A DNA stretch of 64,000 nucleotides, taken from contig JADKGB010000002.1 in the NCBI GenBank assembly GCA_016717225.1, positions 372,001 to 436,000 on the forward strand, written 5' to 3'. The DNA comes from Flavobacteriales bacterium (GTDB taxonomy: Bacteria > Bacteroidota > Bacteroidia > Flavobacteriales_F > PHOS-HE28). The position numbers and the translations under genes were made by a program. Shown here in pieces: positions 17,864-26,567 of this stretch. Each line of letters opens with the position of its first letter. The first letter of the stretch is position 1. Under the pieces are notes generated by a model. It worked only from the letters and a program-made list of their open reading frames with translations. It ran no database searches and was not told the DNA's origin.

Positions 17864-20245
17864 ATGGTTCACAAGCCTACATATCGGCAGAATTTTCGGC
17901 GATTACTTTACTTCTTCCCCCTGCAGCTATTGGTGCTGCACTTGAAGAAGAACCACTTGTTGCTGCTGGTCTGGCTGGTCTTGTTTGGCTTCATTACCGG
18001 TAACATGGGCATGAAATACGGCGTGCCCTACCTTTTTCTGTACCCAGAATATTTCGGGGAGAACACGTTCTGGAGCTTTGGAATTCTGGGATTCGCCTTG
18101 GGCGGTTTTTTTACCGCTTACAATTTGTACAGCTACACCACCCACGCGTACCGTTTCCCGTTCATCGCGACCATTTCACGGCCCTTTTTGAAATTCAGCA
18201 TCAATAATGCACTGTTGCCATTGTTGTTCGTGATCACTTACTTGATCAACTCGGCTCTCATGCAACATTCGAAAGAGCTGGTACCTGCCATGCACATTGC
18301 GATCAATCTGATCGGGTTCTTGTTCGGCGTTGCCGTTTTCATGGCGGTCGCCTTGTTGTATTTCTTCCGCACGAATACAGACATCCACAAATTGCTCGGG
18401 CCGGACGCGGATCGGGACCATCCACCGCAACCGATGGAAGACATTCTGCCTTTGCATCCCATGGGTCACCAGCGGCAGGAATTGCGAAAAGCCACGCGTT
18501 GGCTGCGTCGGGAACAAGGCACCAAAAAATGGAAGGTTGAACTATACATGACCTCACCCTGGCGTGTAGCCATCGCCCGCACCAGTGCGCACTATGACAA
18601 GGCTTTGCTGCGCAGCGTTCTGTGGCAGAACCACATCAACGGAAGTATCTTCAGCATTGCGTTGGTTGTCACGTTCATCGCCCTTGGTGCGTTCAGTGAT
18701 ACCACCTTCTTCTCCATCCCGGCCGGTGCGAGCGTGTTCGTGCTGTTCACTATGCTGCTGATGTTGATGAGTGCGCTGTACAGTTGGATGAAAGGATGGG
18801 CCATCGCCATGGTGATCGCGTTGATAGTCGGTCTCAACCTGTTGAGCCTTCGAACTGAAAAATTCATGTCCGATGCGCAAGCGTACGGACTTGATTACAG
18901 CACCGCACCGGCCAACTATGATCGCGAGGCCATCACCGCATTGGCCACCGACACAGCGGCAGCGCGAAAAGATGCGATCAGCTTCCAACCCACGCTTGAT
19001 CGATGGCTGGCAAAGAACCAACGCTTCCGGAACGGGCAGCCGAAACCGAAGTTGCTCATTGTGAACACCAGCGGGGGGGGCTCGCGCGCCATGGTTTGGA
19101 CCTATCGATGTCTGCAAGTGGCTGACAGCCTTCTCGGTGGTGAATTGATGCCGCGAACCATGTTGATGACCGGCAGCAGCGGCGGATTGATCGGAGCAAC
19201 CTACTTCCGCCAAGTGGATGCGGTGCAACGCCAAGGTGGAAACAACCGTGTAAATGATCCGGCGCATCTGGATGCCATGGCCAGCGATATCCTGAATCCG
19301 CTAGGCTTCAGCTTCGTGAGCAACGACATGTTCATTCGATACCGGAGGGTGCACGATGGTATGCGATCGTACACGCTCGATCGAGGTTATGCGTTCGAGA
19401 AACGCATCAATGAACTGACGGATACCCTGTTCGACATCCGCTTTTCCGACTTTGCCGAGGCCGAGCGCCGCGCTGACCTGCCCTTGTTGATCATCAGCCC
19501 TACGTGCATGAACGACGGACGCCGATTGGTGATGAGCGCCCAGCCGGTAGCGTTCCTTACCACTATCAGAACTGAAGGCCTCGTGCGGACGGATAACCAA
19601 CCAGAGAGCATTGAATTCGGAAAGCTCTTCGCCCACCAGGACGCGCAGCGCATCAAGCTCAGCAGCGCCTTGCGGATGAACGCCACGTTCCCCTACATCA
19701 CTCCTATCGTTACCCTTCCCAGTGAACCGAAAATGCGGGTGATGGATGCCGGTGTTCGGGATAACTATGGCTACCGGACCACTTTCGCCTTCATGCAGAC
19801 CTATCGCACATGGATCGCCGAAAACACCAGTGGAGTTGTGATCCTGCAGATGAGGGACAAACAGCGCGAGCTAGATGTACAGCCGGTCAGTGGTTCGTTG
19901 TTCGGTCGACTATTGGACCCCGTAAGCAGCATCTATGGCAACTTCGTGAAGGCCCAGGACCAGGACTACGACCTGATGATGAAGCAAGCCGAAGCGTGGA
20001 GCGAATTCCCCATCGAGGCGATCGACTTCTCCCTGCGGCATGATGACGATGACGAGATCAGTTTGAGCTGGCACCTCACGGCTGTGGAGAAGAGGCAGGT
20101 TTTGAACACGATCCTTTCTCCCGATAACCAACGCTCCTTCACGCGTCTCCGGGAACTTGTGTTAGGTAGCACCCCGCTGGTCACAGCAATGCTTCCGAAC
20201 GGTATTTCAACAAGCCCGGCATCGGCGAACGTTGTACGTCGATAA
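17864..20245 (+). CDS. Membrane-anchored patatin-like phospholipase
   Basis: The 793-residue protein has two parts. Residues 1-330 contain about seven hydrophobic segments (for example 31-48, 72-88, 116-130, 143-168, 262-280, 288-308, 312-328) with a hydrophilic loop at 170-245. Residues 395-780 form a patatin domain: oxyanion motif SGGGSR (403-408), nucleophile Ser439 in TGSSGG, and Asp628 in MDAG. Patatins are Ser/Asp lipid acyl hydrolases. The unusual feature is the large membrane module in front. A TACCTTTC element lies six bases before the ATG. The 3' end overlaps the convergent kinase gene by 65 bases. Confidence 0.82.
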   Translation: MVHKPTYRQNFRRLLYFFPLQLLVLHLKKNHLLLLVWLVLFGFITGNMGMKYGVPYLFLYPEYFGENTFWSFGILGFALGGFFTAYNLYSYTTHAYRFPFIATISRPFLKFSINNALLPLLFVITYLINSALMQHSKELVPAMHIAINLIGFLFGVAVFMAVALLYFFRTNTDIHKLLGPDADRDHPPQPMEDILPLHPMGHQRQELRKATRWLRREQGTKKWKVELYMTSPWRVAIARTSAHYDKALLRSVLWQNHINGSIFSIALVVTFIALGAFSDTTFFSIPAGASVFVLFTMLLMLMSALYSWMKGWAIAMVIALIVGLNLLSLRTEKFMSDAQAYGLDYSTAPANYDREAITALATDTAAARKDAISFQPTLDRWLAKNQRFRNGQPKPKLLIVNTSGGGSRAMVWTYRCLQVADSLLGGELMPRTMLMTGSSGGLIGATYFRQVDAVQRQGGNNRVNDPAHLDAMASDILNPLGFSFVSNDMFIRYRRVHDGMRSYTLDRGYAFEKRINELTDTLFDIRFSDFAEAERRADLPLLIISPTCMNDGRRLVMSAQPVAFLTTIRTEGLVRTDNQPESIEFGKLFAHQDAQRIKLSSALRMNATFPYITPIVTLPSEPKMRVMDAGVRDNYGYRTTFAFMQTYRTWIAENTSGVVILQMRDKQRELDVQPVSGSLFGRLLDPVSSIYGNFVKAQDQDYDLMMKQAEAWSEFPIEAIDFSLRHDDDDEISLSWHLTAVEKRQVLNTILSPDNQRSFTRLRELVLGSTPLVTAMLPNGISTSPASANVVRR

Positions 20246-21029
20246 GTTGCATACCACGCTCGGCGAGAACCGTTCGCAGGGTATCGGCAAGTCCGAAAGC
20301 AACCGACCCGGTAGCCGTGATAGATGACCGTTGCTCTAGCGGGAAGTAAGCACAAAGTCGATCAGCCAGTGCATTGAACCGCGACCGAACCAGTCCTTGA
20401 ACGTAAGCGTGTTGTGTTAGACCAGCTATCGGCGCCGTGAATGATGCGAGCCATGCTTGAGGGGATGAACCGCGATACAATTCCTTCACCACTTCTGGCA
20501 TCGCCAACCCAGCGGGAAACACATGATCCCTGACTTCCACCGGCATTCGTCCATGTAATGCATCGATCAAAGCGTATTTCCCGATATCTGCACCGCTGCC
20601 CTCATCCCCGAGAATGTATCCGAGGGAAGGCATGGGCTGATCAAGGATCGATCCGTTGTACCACGCTGCGTTCATTCCTGTACCAAGGATGAGCACGAAC
20701 CCTGCGTTGGTTCCGAGAAGGCCGTGCGCTGCGCCCATCAGATCGCTCGCCACATCAATCCGCGCCCTAGGCCAAACGGCGAGCAGGACATGGGCCATCT
20801 GTTCAGCCCGTTCCCGTGTGCCGCACCCAGCACCGTAAGCAAAAACGGCTGTAACTCGAGCGGCCTGTTCTTGGAATTCCGCCTTCAGCGCCGAAGCAAA
20901 AAGCCGCGGATCACCAACCGATGGATTAAAGCCCGGGAGTCCTTCGATGATCCGCGGATCGTGACCGGAACGAATAATACCCCAACGGGAAGAAGTTCCA
21001 CCGATATCAGCGACCAGTGTGACGGACAT
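20181..21029 (-). CDS. BadF/BadG-type ATPase, N-acetylglucosamine kinase-like
   Basis: The 282-residue protein has the ASKHA kinase fold: phosphate-1 motif ADIGGTSSRWG (7-17), an AYGAGCG strand, FVLILGTGMNAAWYNG (adenosine/phosphate motif) and GYILGDEGSGADIG, very like eukaryotic-type GlcNAc kinases. It probably phosphorylates an amino sugar from wall or glycan recycling. It stands alone on the minus strand. A TACCTTTC element (minus strand, 21041-21034) ends four bases before the ATG, suggesting an extremely short leader. Confidence 0.82.
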   Translation of the reverse strand: MSVTLVADIGGTSSRWGIIRSGHDPRIIEGLPGFNPSVGDPRLFASALKAEFQEQAARVTAVFAYGAGCGTRERAEQMAHVLLAVWPRARIDVASDLMGAAHGLLGTNAGFVLILGTGMNAAWYNGSILDQPMPSLGYILGDEGSGADIGKYALIDALHGRMPVEVRDHVFPAGLAMPEVVKELYRGSSPQAWLASFTAPIAGLTQHAYVQGLVRSRFNALADRLCAYFPLEQRSSITATGSVAFGLADTLRTVLAERGMQLIDVQRSPMPGLLKYRSEALL

Positions 21030-21074
21030 GACGGAAAGGTATGACCGCAGACTATCCTGAAAGAAGAAACGACC

Positions 21075-21749
21075 CTAAATGTTGAAGAGGAACTTGTTCG
21101 GACTTACCAAACCGTTCTTAACGGCATAAAGAACAAGTGCAGCCGTGCTGTTGACCCCCAGCTTGTACATGATCTTCTTACGATGGGTCGTGATCGTATG
21201 GGCGCTGAGGTTCAATCGACCAGCGATACGTGTATAGGAACATCCTTCAGCGATCAATCCGATGATCTCTGCTTCACGATCGGTGATCACGACCGGTGCG
21301 CAGCTGAGCGGGTCGTCAATGATCTTCTTCACGTCGATGCTTGCACGCTCGATGGCCTCAATGATCTGGCCGCAGAAAAATTTCTTGCCATCAGCGGTTT
21401 CCAGAACAGCGTCTATGATCTCTTGAACACCGCAATCCTTCTTGATATAGCTTGTTACACCACCGCGAAGGGCGCTTAACAGAGCAAGTCTTGAAGGGTC
21501 CGGGGTAATTGCAACGAACCGGGTACGCTTGCTGCGCCGCACGCCATCACGTATCACATCGGCTCCGAAGCCTTTGGCAGTGTGATCAATAAGCACCACA
21601 TCCGGCTTCTCACGCACGAGCAAGGCTTGCAGTTCTATTGGATCCCGGGCTTCACCAACGATCTCCACACGCGCCACATCGGCGAACACCGAGCGCAGGC
21701 CAATGAGAGCCAGTTCGCTGTTGTCGGCAAGCAGGATACGGATTGACAT
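21075..21749 (-). CDS. LuxR-type (NarL/FixJ) response regulator
   Basis: A 224-residue two-domain regulator. The receiver has acidic Asp9, phospho-acceptor Asp55 in VVLIDHTAKG, and the conserved Lys in SYIKKD (about 103). The C-terminal HTH (about 155-220) reads ITDREAEIIGLIAEGCSYTRIAGRL then SAHTITTHRKKIMYKLGV, the LuxR family DNA-binding helix. No sensor kinase is adjacent, so it is an orphan here. TACATTCG (minus strand, 21785-21778) 28 bases upstream is a plausible -7 element. Confidence 0.9.
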   Translation of the reverse strand: MSIRILLADNSELALIGLRSVFADVARVEIVGEARDPIELQALLVREKPDVVLIDHTAKGFGADVIRDGVRRSKRTRFVAITPDPSRLALLSALRGGVTSYIKKDCGVQEIIDAVLETADGKKFFCGQIIEAIERASIDVKKIIDDPLSCAPVVITDREAEIIGLIAEGCSYTRIAGRLNLSAHTITTHRKKIMYKLGVNSTAALVLYAVKNGLVSPNKFLFNI

Positions 21750-21816
21750 TTCTGTTTAGAACGATTCTGATCGGTGGCGAATGTAGCCCATGGATCGACG
21801 AACGATCCGCGCACTT

Positions 21817-22740
21817 TCAAACCGAGGTCCGTTGATCGATGCGAAAGACCGCGCCTTCATTGGCCAACAGAGTGTTCGAAAAGATCGGCAGTGCTTCTGC
21901 GAGCAACACCGTGTTGCTCTTGTACCTCGAACTGAAGTGACCCAGCAGCAGCGTTCGCACCTTGGCATCCCGTGCCATGGTGGCCGCTTGGCGGGCAGTG
22001 CTATGCATGGTCTCCTTGGCTCGAGCTAGAAGTTCATCTGTAAACGTAGCCTCATGATAAAGGAGGTCAACGCCACGAATATGATCGATCAGCTCGGGTG
22101 CATACGCCGTGTCCGAACAATAGGCATAGCTCCTGGGCAACGGCGGATCAAGGGTCAATTCAGCATTGGGTACCACAGTACCATCAGCGAGTAAGAGGTC
22201 TTCGCCTTCTTTCACCCCATTTCGGGCAAAGTGTGGAATGGACGCGACTTTGCTCGGATCCAGTTTACGCAGCATCGCACGTTCACGGAACAGGAATCCT
22301 GTTGTTGGGATCCTGTGTTCAAGGGCCAGTGTCAGTACTTCAACGCGATCGGTCGAATACACCACTGTACCGCTCTTATGAGCCAGTGACCGCACACGAA
22401 GCGGGTAACGCAAATAGGTTTGGGAGGCTCTGAGCTGTACATCGATCACCTCTTTCAATTCCGGAGGTCCGAACACGAGCAGCTCATCCTGTCTTCCATT
22501 CAAGTGCATACTGCTCAGCAAACCCATCAACCCGAGATAATGGTCGCCATGCATGTGGCTGATGAAAATGCACCCGATCCGGTTGAAATTGACTTCTGCT
22601 TGCCGCAAGCGTTCCTGCGTACCCTCGCCGCAATCAACCAAATACAGGCGCTCGTGTATGTTGAGCAACTGGGCGCTCGGATATCTGCCACGGGCTGGAA
22701 GTGCAGCACCTGTGCCCAAAGTGGTGATCTCGAAACGCAT
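21817..22740 (-). CDS. rnz: Ribonuclease Z (tRNA 3'-endonuclease)
   Basis: The 307-residue metallo-beta-lactamase fold protein has the start FEITTLGTGAALPARGRYPSA and YLVDCGEGTQERL, the metal motif SHMHGDH (His62, His64, Asp66, His67), and C-terminal YHEATF and LLGHFSSRY motifs of RNase Z. It trims 3' trailers of tRNA precursors, relevant here because tRNA-Leu lacks an encoded CCA. The ATG at 22740 was chosen to match the family; a longer frame upstream crosses the terminator of the next gene. Confidence 0.94.
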   Translation of the reverse strand: MRFEITTLGTGAALPARGRYPSAQLLNIHERLYLVDCGEGTQERLRQAEVNFNRIGCIFISHMHGDHYLGLMGLLSSMHLNGRQDELLVFGPPELKEVIDVQLRASQTYLRYPLRVRSLAHKSGTVVYSTDRVEVLTLALEHRIPTTGFLFRERAMLRKLDPSKVASIPHFARNGVKEGEDLLLADGTVVPNAELTLDPPLPRSYAYCSDTAYAPELIDHIRGVDLLYHEATFTDELLARAKETMHSTARQAATMARDAKVRTLLLGHFSSRYKSNTVLLAEALPIFSNTLLANEGAVFRIDQRTSV

Positions 22741-22758
22741 CAGGCAACGAGGATAACG

Positions 22759-22785
22759 AAAAAGGCCTGCCATTTCTGGCAGGCC
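22759..22785 (-). terminator. Terminator of the STAS/T9SS transcript
   Basis: On the minus strand GGCCTGCCA-GAAA-TGGCAGGCC is a perfect nine-base stem with a GAAA tetraloop, followed by five T residues. It lies 26 bases after the stop at 22811 and separates that unit from rnz. Confidence 0.9.
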
Positions 22786-22810
22786 CCTTTCCCAAATACG
22801 ATCCTGAAGA

Positions 22811-23569
22811 TCAGCGGTTGACAACCATACGACCGGTAACCGAATGACCCGCTACTTCCACAGTATAGATATACACACCGTTCTCCAAACCATTAGCGCC
22901 TAGAACCACGCTGTTCGATCCTTGCTTACCAGCAACGATCCGGTTGAAAACCTCCTCACCCACCAAGTTGAACACCTTCAGTCGTGCTTGAGCGGCCCGG
23001 CGCAGTGTAAACTCGATATTCGTGCGATCGGAAAAAGGATTTGGTGAATTCCGTAGTTGGGCAACTCCCAATGATATGTTCGAGGTGATGCTTGTATTGT
23101 CTTCCGATATGGTGATGCTGTACCCTGTGAAAGTTTGCGGCACCGGAAGTACGAAGAATCCTAAGAACGTGTACGCGGTCACCTCAAGTGTCATATCATA
23201 CACGCCTGCCGACGTAGGTGTTCCCTCGATCAAGCCACAGCCTACCTGGTTGGCCAGAAAGGTACATTCCGCACCTGTTTGAGAATTGCATTCCACAGCC
23301 AAACCAGGGGGCAAATTCGTAACCTGGTCCAACGCAACGGAATCTATGACAAAGCCATCGAACTGTGGGTCGATCAGACCAGCTTCCTCCGGAACCAACA
23401 AGATGAGGGTATCCGAATAGAATACGCTCACCATACCGCTGGAGAATCCTTCCAATGTATCTGGCCAAACACCATAGACACTGTCGGCGTACAACTGGTT
23501 CGGTGTGCATTGTGCGTTGGCTGCTGAACCGATGACGATAAGCAACCCTGCGAGTAAAGTTCTTCTCAT
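22811..23569 (-). CDS. Secreted protein with T9SS type A sorting domain
   Basis: The 252-residue protein has a signal peptide (MRRTLLAGLLIVIGSAANAQ) and a C-terminal T9SS sorting domain (LRNSPNPFSDRTNIEF, then ENGVYIYTVEVAG and RMVVNR). The middle contains an Ig-like pattern with GLIEGTPTSAGVYDMTLEV, typical of putative-Ig (He_PIG-like) segments, and five cysteines. It should be exported by the type IX system. It begins five bases after the STAS gene stop, so the two share a transcript, an odd partnership for a surface protein and a cytoplasmic regulator. Confidence 0.82.
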   Translation of the reverse strand: MRRTLLAGLLIVIGSAANAQCTPNQLYADSVYGVWPDTLEGFSSGMVSVFYSDTLILLVPEEAGLIDPQFDGFVIDSVALDQVTNLPPGLAVECNSQTGAECTFLANQVGCGLIEGTPTSAGVYDMTLEVTAYTFLGFFVLPVPQTFTGYSITISEDNTSITSNISLGVAQLRNSPNPFSDRTNIEFTLRRAAQARLKVFNLVGEEVFNRIVAGKQGSNSVVLGANGLENGVYIYTVEVAGHSVTGRMVVNR

Positions 23570-23574
23570 GCTTC

Positions 23575-23949
23575 CTATTGGTCTTTTTTGACGTCTTTTT
23601 CGATCTCTTCCATGAAGAGCAGATCCATAGCCTCGTTGGCGGTAGGTGTAATGGAAAGAACACTTTCCAATTGACTGATCTGCACCAACTTCAAGACGGG
23701 CTCTTGCAAGGCGCAGACCACCAAGGTCCCATTCACGCTCTTGCACAAGCGGTTCGCCACGAGCAAAGCACTAAGACCGCTACTGTCGCAATAGCGGGTG
23801 TCAGCCATGTCGATTATGACATTCCGCACACCGGTCTTGTTCAGGTATACCAATTCGCTCTTGAGCTCAGGAGCGCAGGTGGTATCCAATTTGTCCACGT
23901 TGCATTTGATCAACGTGTACTTGCCTTTGTCCTCTATTGTAAAGTTCAT
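23575..23949 (-). CDS. STAS domain protein (anti-sigma factor antagonist-like)
   Basis: A 124-residue cytoplasmic protein with the STAS fold: YTLIKCNVDKLDTTCAPELK at the start, then VIIDMADTRYCDSSGLSALL, in which DSSG carries the serine phosphorylated in SpoIIAA/RsbV-type regulators, and a helix VLKLVQISQLESVL. A lysine-rich acidic tail (EEIEKDVKKDQ) ends it. No RsbW-type kinase or PP2C phosphatase is next to it. It has a strong promoter and is followed by a T9SS protein. Confidence 0.88.
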   Translation of the reverse strand: MNFTIEDKGKYTLIKCNVDKLDTTCAPELKSELVYLNKTGVRNVIIDMADTRYCDSSGLSALLVANRLCKSVNGTLVVCALQEPVLKLVQISQLESVLSITPTANEAMDLLFMEEIEKDVKKDQ

Positions 23950-23980
23950 GGCTGCGCTTGAAAATGGTAAGCGTTGTGGT

Positions 23981-24010
23981 CAAAGATAGCCGTGCGCACG
24001 AATGCACCAA
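23981..24010 (-). promoter_or_regulatory. Bacteroidota-type promoter of the STAS gene
   Basis: On the minus strand TTG (24010-24008), a 19-base spacer and TATCTTTG (23988-23981) match the Bacteroidota -33/-7 consensus with ideal spacing. It lies 31 bases before the ATG at 23949. Confidence 0.7.
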
Positions 24011-24028
24011 CGATGTTGAAAGCCTTGA

Positions 24029-24994
24029 CTACTGGGCGCGAGGAATACGTGCAGCCAGCAGATAGATCACCGCCATCCTTACAGCTACGCCATTTTCCAC
24101 CTGATCCAAGATGATGCTGTTCGTATGATCCGCTACTTGGGAAGTTATCTCCACTCCCCTGTTGATAGGTCCAGGATGCATGATCGTGATCTGCTTGCCA
24201 GCTCGGTCATATCGCTCCATCGTAAGCCCGTAGAGCATGGCATACTCCCGCAAGCTGGGAAAATTCGAAATGCCGTCACTGCCCTGCCGCTCCAACTGGA
24301 TACGCAGCATGTTGGCCACATCGCACCAACGCAAGGCTTTGTCCAGGTCATGTTCCACTCGCACACCCAGGCTCTCGACATGGCGAGGCATCAACGTCGT
24401 GGGCCCACAAAGCATCACTTCCGCACCCAATTTTTTCAGGCAATGGATATTGCTCAACGCCACCCGACTATGCAGGATATCACCGACAATAACCACTTTG
24501 ACCCCTTTGACCCGACCTAGCTTTTCACGAATACTGTAGGCATCAAGCAATGCTTGGGTAGGATGCTCGTGAGTGCCATCCCCTGCGTTCACAATGCATG
24601 CGCGCACATGTTTGCTCAAGAACACCGCAGCTCCGGGATCAGGGTGGCGCATGACGACCATGTCCACCTTCATCGCGAGAATATTGCTCACGGTGTCAAT
24701 GAGCGTTTCACCTTTCTTGGTGCTACTGCTGCTGCTGCTGAAGTTGATGATATCGGCACTCAAGCGCTTTTCAGCGAGCTCGAAACTGATCCGCGTTCGC
24801 GTACTGTTCTCAAAAAAAAGATTGGCGATCGTGATATCCCGTAGCGACGGAACTTTCTTGATGGGTCGAGAAAGGACTTCTTTGAACCCATCGGCCGTTC
24901 GAAATATGAGATCGATGTCAGCCACACCAAGGTCCTGAATACCGAGCAAATGGTCGGTACTCAGCATTTCCGAAGTATTGGCCCGCTCGCTCAT
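24029..24994 (-). CDS. pyrB: Aspartate carbamoyltransferase, catalytic subunit
   Basis: The 321-residue enzyme has the carbamoyl-phosphate motif FFENSTRTR (residues 60-68), HPTQALLDAYSI (144 onward) and HPGPINRGVEI near the C-terminus, all diagnostic of PyrB. It makes carbamoyl-aspartate, the first committed step of pyrimidine synthesis. A run of seven serines (86-91 region) is at the mobile loop seen in many PyrB proteins. The ATG overlaps the pyrR stop (ATGA), so it is translationally coupled to pyrR; no pyrI is adjacent. Confidence 0.95.
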   Translation of the reverse strand: MSERANTSEMLSTDHLLGIQDLGVADIDLIFRTADGFKEVLSRPIKKVPSLRDITIANLFFENSTRTRISFELAEKRLSADIINFSSSSSSTKKGETLIDTVSNILAMKVDMVVMRHPDPGAAVFLSKHVRACIVNAGDGTHEHPTQALLDAYSIREKLGRVKGVKVVIVGDILHSRVALSNIHCLKKLGAEVMLCGPTTLMPRHVESLGVRVEHDLDKALRWCDVANMLRIQLERQGSDGISNFPSLREYAMLYGLTMERYDRAGKQITIMHPGPINRGVEITSQVADHTNSIILDQVENGVAVRMAVIYLLAARIPRAQ

Positions 24995-25581
24995 CGGTCG
25001 GTGGGAGTTGAACGCGACGGCGGAAAGGATCCTTCTCGCTCTTGGCCAACAAGCAATAGCACACGGTCTTTTCCATCAACCTCCTTCCATTCCACACTCA
25101 CACGCTGCCCATCAATACTATCCACCCATTTGCCGACAAAATCAGGCTGAATGGGGAGTTCCCGGCTGAACCGCCGATCGATGAGCACCATCAACTGCAC
25201 GCTGCTAGGGCGACCGAAACTGAGCATGGCATCAAGCCCAGCACGAATACTGCGCCCGGTATGGAGCACATCGTCAATAAGCACAACGCGACGATCATCG
25301 AGTGAGAAGTCCAGCTCTGTTGCACTAGGGCTGGCCGTTACCGACCGATGGCGAAAATCATCTCGGTGGAAGGTGATATCAAGCTCACCATAAAGCACAT
25401 TCGCCAGACCGGTGATCTTTTCGAGCTCCTTCTTCAACCGACGAGCGAAAAACACACCACGAGGCTGAAGGCCGATAAGGGCCGTGTTACCCAAGTCGCC
25501 GTGATCTTCGATCAGTTGGTGGCAAAGGCGCTGCAGTGTAAGCCCGAAGGCCGGTCCTTCAACGATGGTAAGCGCCTTCAT
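24991..25581 (-). CDS. pyrR: Bifunctional pyrimidine regulator / uracil phosphoribosyltransferase PyrR
   Basis: The 196-residue type I phosphoribosyltransferase has the PRPP loop VVLIDDVLHTGRSIRAG (99-115), LIGLQPRGVFFARRL and the PyrR-typical LDITFHRDDF. PyrR senses UMP and can act by RNA attenuation; no attenuator hairpin is obvious in the 98 bases upstream. ATG 25581 fits the family, although an open frame continues upstream. It leads the pyrR-pyrB pair. Confidence 0.92.
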   Translation of the reverse strand: MKALTIVEGPAFGLTLQRLCHQLIEDHGDLGNTALIGLQPRGVFFARRLKKELEKITGLANVLYGELDITFHRDDFRHRSVTASPSATELDFSLDDRRVVLIDDVLHTGRSIRAGLDAMLSFGRPSSVQLMVLIDRRFSRELPIQPDFVGKWVDSIDGQRVSVEWKEVDGKDRVLLLVGQEREGSFPPSRSTPTDR

Positions 25582-25590
25582 TCCGGGTGG

Positions 25591-25598
25591 CGAAGATA
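25591..25598 (-). promoter_or_regulatory. Probable -7 element for pyrR
   Basis: On the minus strand TATCTTCG, followed by CCACC, ends nine bases before the pyrR ATG. It matches the recurring TAnnTTCG variant. No TTG at the usual spacing was found. Confidence 0.35.
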
Positions 25599-25679
25599 GA
25601 CCGGAGAGCTCCGTAAAGCATATCCGCATCAACCCCGAACAAACACTGATCGGATACGTTCGCTCAGCCTGGGACAGAA

Positions 25680-25961
25680 CTACCGCAGCAACACATTCGT
25701 CCCCCAGAGCACCCACATGGTTACAGCGCATATCGTACCGAACACAGCCAACTTGAACCCGATGGTCGAGCGGCGCAAACTCTTTGGAGAATAGCCCTTG
25801 CCGCGTTTCAACATCCACCGGCCCCAAAGATTGAACGTGATGGCCAGTACTCCAACGATCGTTCCTGGCACACACAGGTGCCGGGCGAATGCCAGAGGGA
25901 TGCTGATGGCGCCGAACACGAGTGTGACCTGCGAGAGGGGTAACCTTCGGGCATCCATCAT
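25680..25961 (-). CDS. Small three-span membrane protein of unknown function
   Basis: A 93-residue, largely hydrophobic protein with membrane segments near residues 12-26, 31-46 and 70-88, separated by a basic loop (WMLKRGKGYSPKSLRRS). The pattern resembles DUF4190-like small membrane proteins but no motif settles it. Its ATG overlaps the coaE stop (ATGA), so it is the last gene of the nusB-DUF1573-yajC-coaE unit. Confidence 0.65.
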   Translation of the reverse strand: MMDARRLPLSQVTLVFGAISIPLAFARHLCVPGTIVGVLAITFNLWGRWMLKRGKGYSPKSLRRSTIGFKLAVFGTICAVTMWVLWGTNVLLR

Positions 25962-26548
25962 TCGCTGGCTTTGGCAAGCAACCGTTCATGCAACGCGAGC
26001 ACCTGTGGGATGATCATCTCCTTTCCATTGTTTTCGATCACCATGTTCGCCACATGCGATCGCTGCTCGTCGCTGATCTGATTCCGCATGCGGAGCTGAA
26101 CCTGTTCAGCACTGATGCCATCGCGCGCCATGACCCGCTTTGTTCGTTCCTCTTCTGGAGCCGAAACCACGATCAACTGATCGAGCGACTTGTACCAGCC
26201 TGTATCCACCAGCAAAGCAGCCTCCAACAGAACGTAGGGGGATCGCTGTTGATCAACCCACTGCGAGAATCGTTTGCGCAGTGCCGGATGTGCGATGGCG
26301 TTGAGCCGGGCCAGAGCCTCGGGGTTGCCGAAGACAATGGATGCCAGCGCAGCACGGTCGAGGTCGCCATTGGGATACACGCTCTCTCCAAATGCTGTTA
26401 TTACCGCCTGCTTCAATGACTCATTCTCTCCGAGCAGTCGCTTGCTTTCATCATCGGCATTGAATACCGGTATGCCCAGCACACCGAACACACGTGCAAC
26501 GGTGCTTTTACCGCTGCCGATACCACCGGTGAGCCCTACCGAATACAT
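25958..26548 (-). CDS. coaE: Dephospho-CoA kinase
   Basis: The 196-residue kinase opens with VGLTGGIGSGKSTVARVF (P-loop residues 8-16), then VFNADDESKRLL, ALASIVFGNPEALARLNAIAHP and LVDTGWYKSLDQLIVVSAPEEE, all standard CoaE segments. It phosphorylates the ribose 3'-hydroxyl of dephospho-CoA in the last step of CoA synthesis. It lies 19 bases after yajC in a typical Bacteroidota gene order. Confidence 0.95.
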   Translation of the reverse strand: MYSVGLTGGIGSGKSTVARVFGVLGIPVFNADDESKRLLGENESLKQAVITAFGESVYPNGDLDRAALASIVFGNPEALARLNAIAHPALRKRFSQWVDQQRSPYVLLEAALLVDTGWYKSLDQLIVVSAPEEERTKRVMARDGISAEQVQLRMRNQISDEQRSHVANMVIENNGKEMIIPQVLALHERLLAKASE

Positions 26549-26567
26549 GCGTACTAGCTCACCACAA

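Noticed and set aside
24720..24740. Short trinucleotide run (GCT/TGC type) resembling a microsatellite
   Set aside because: It encodes the serine run of the PyrB mobile loop in the correct frame, normal for this family.
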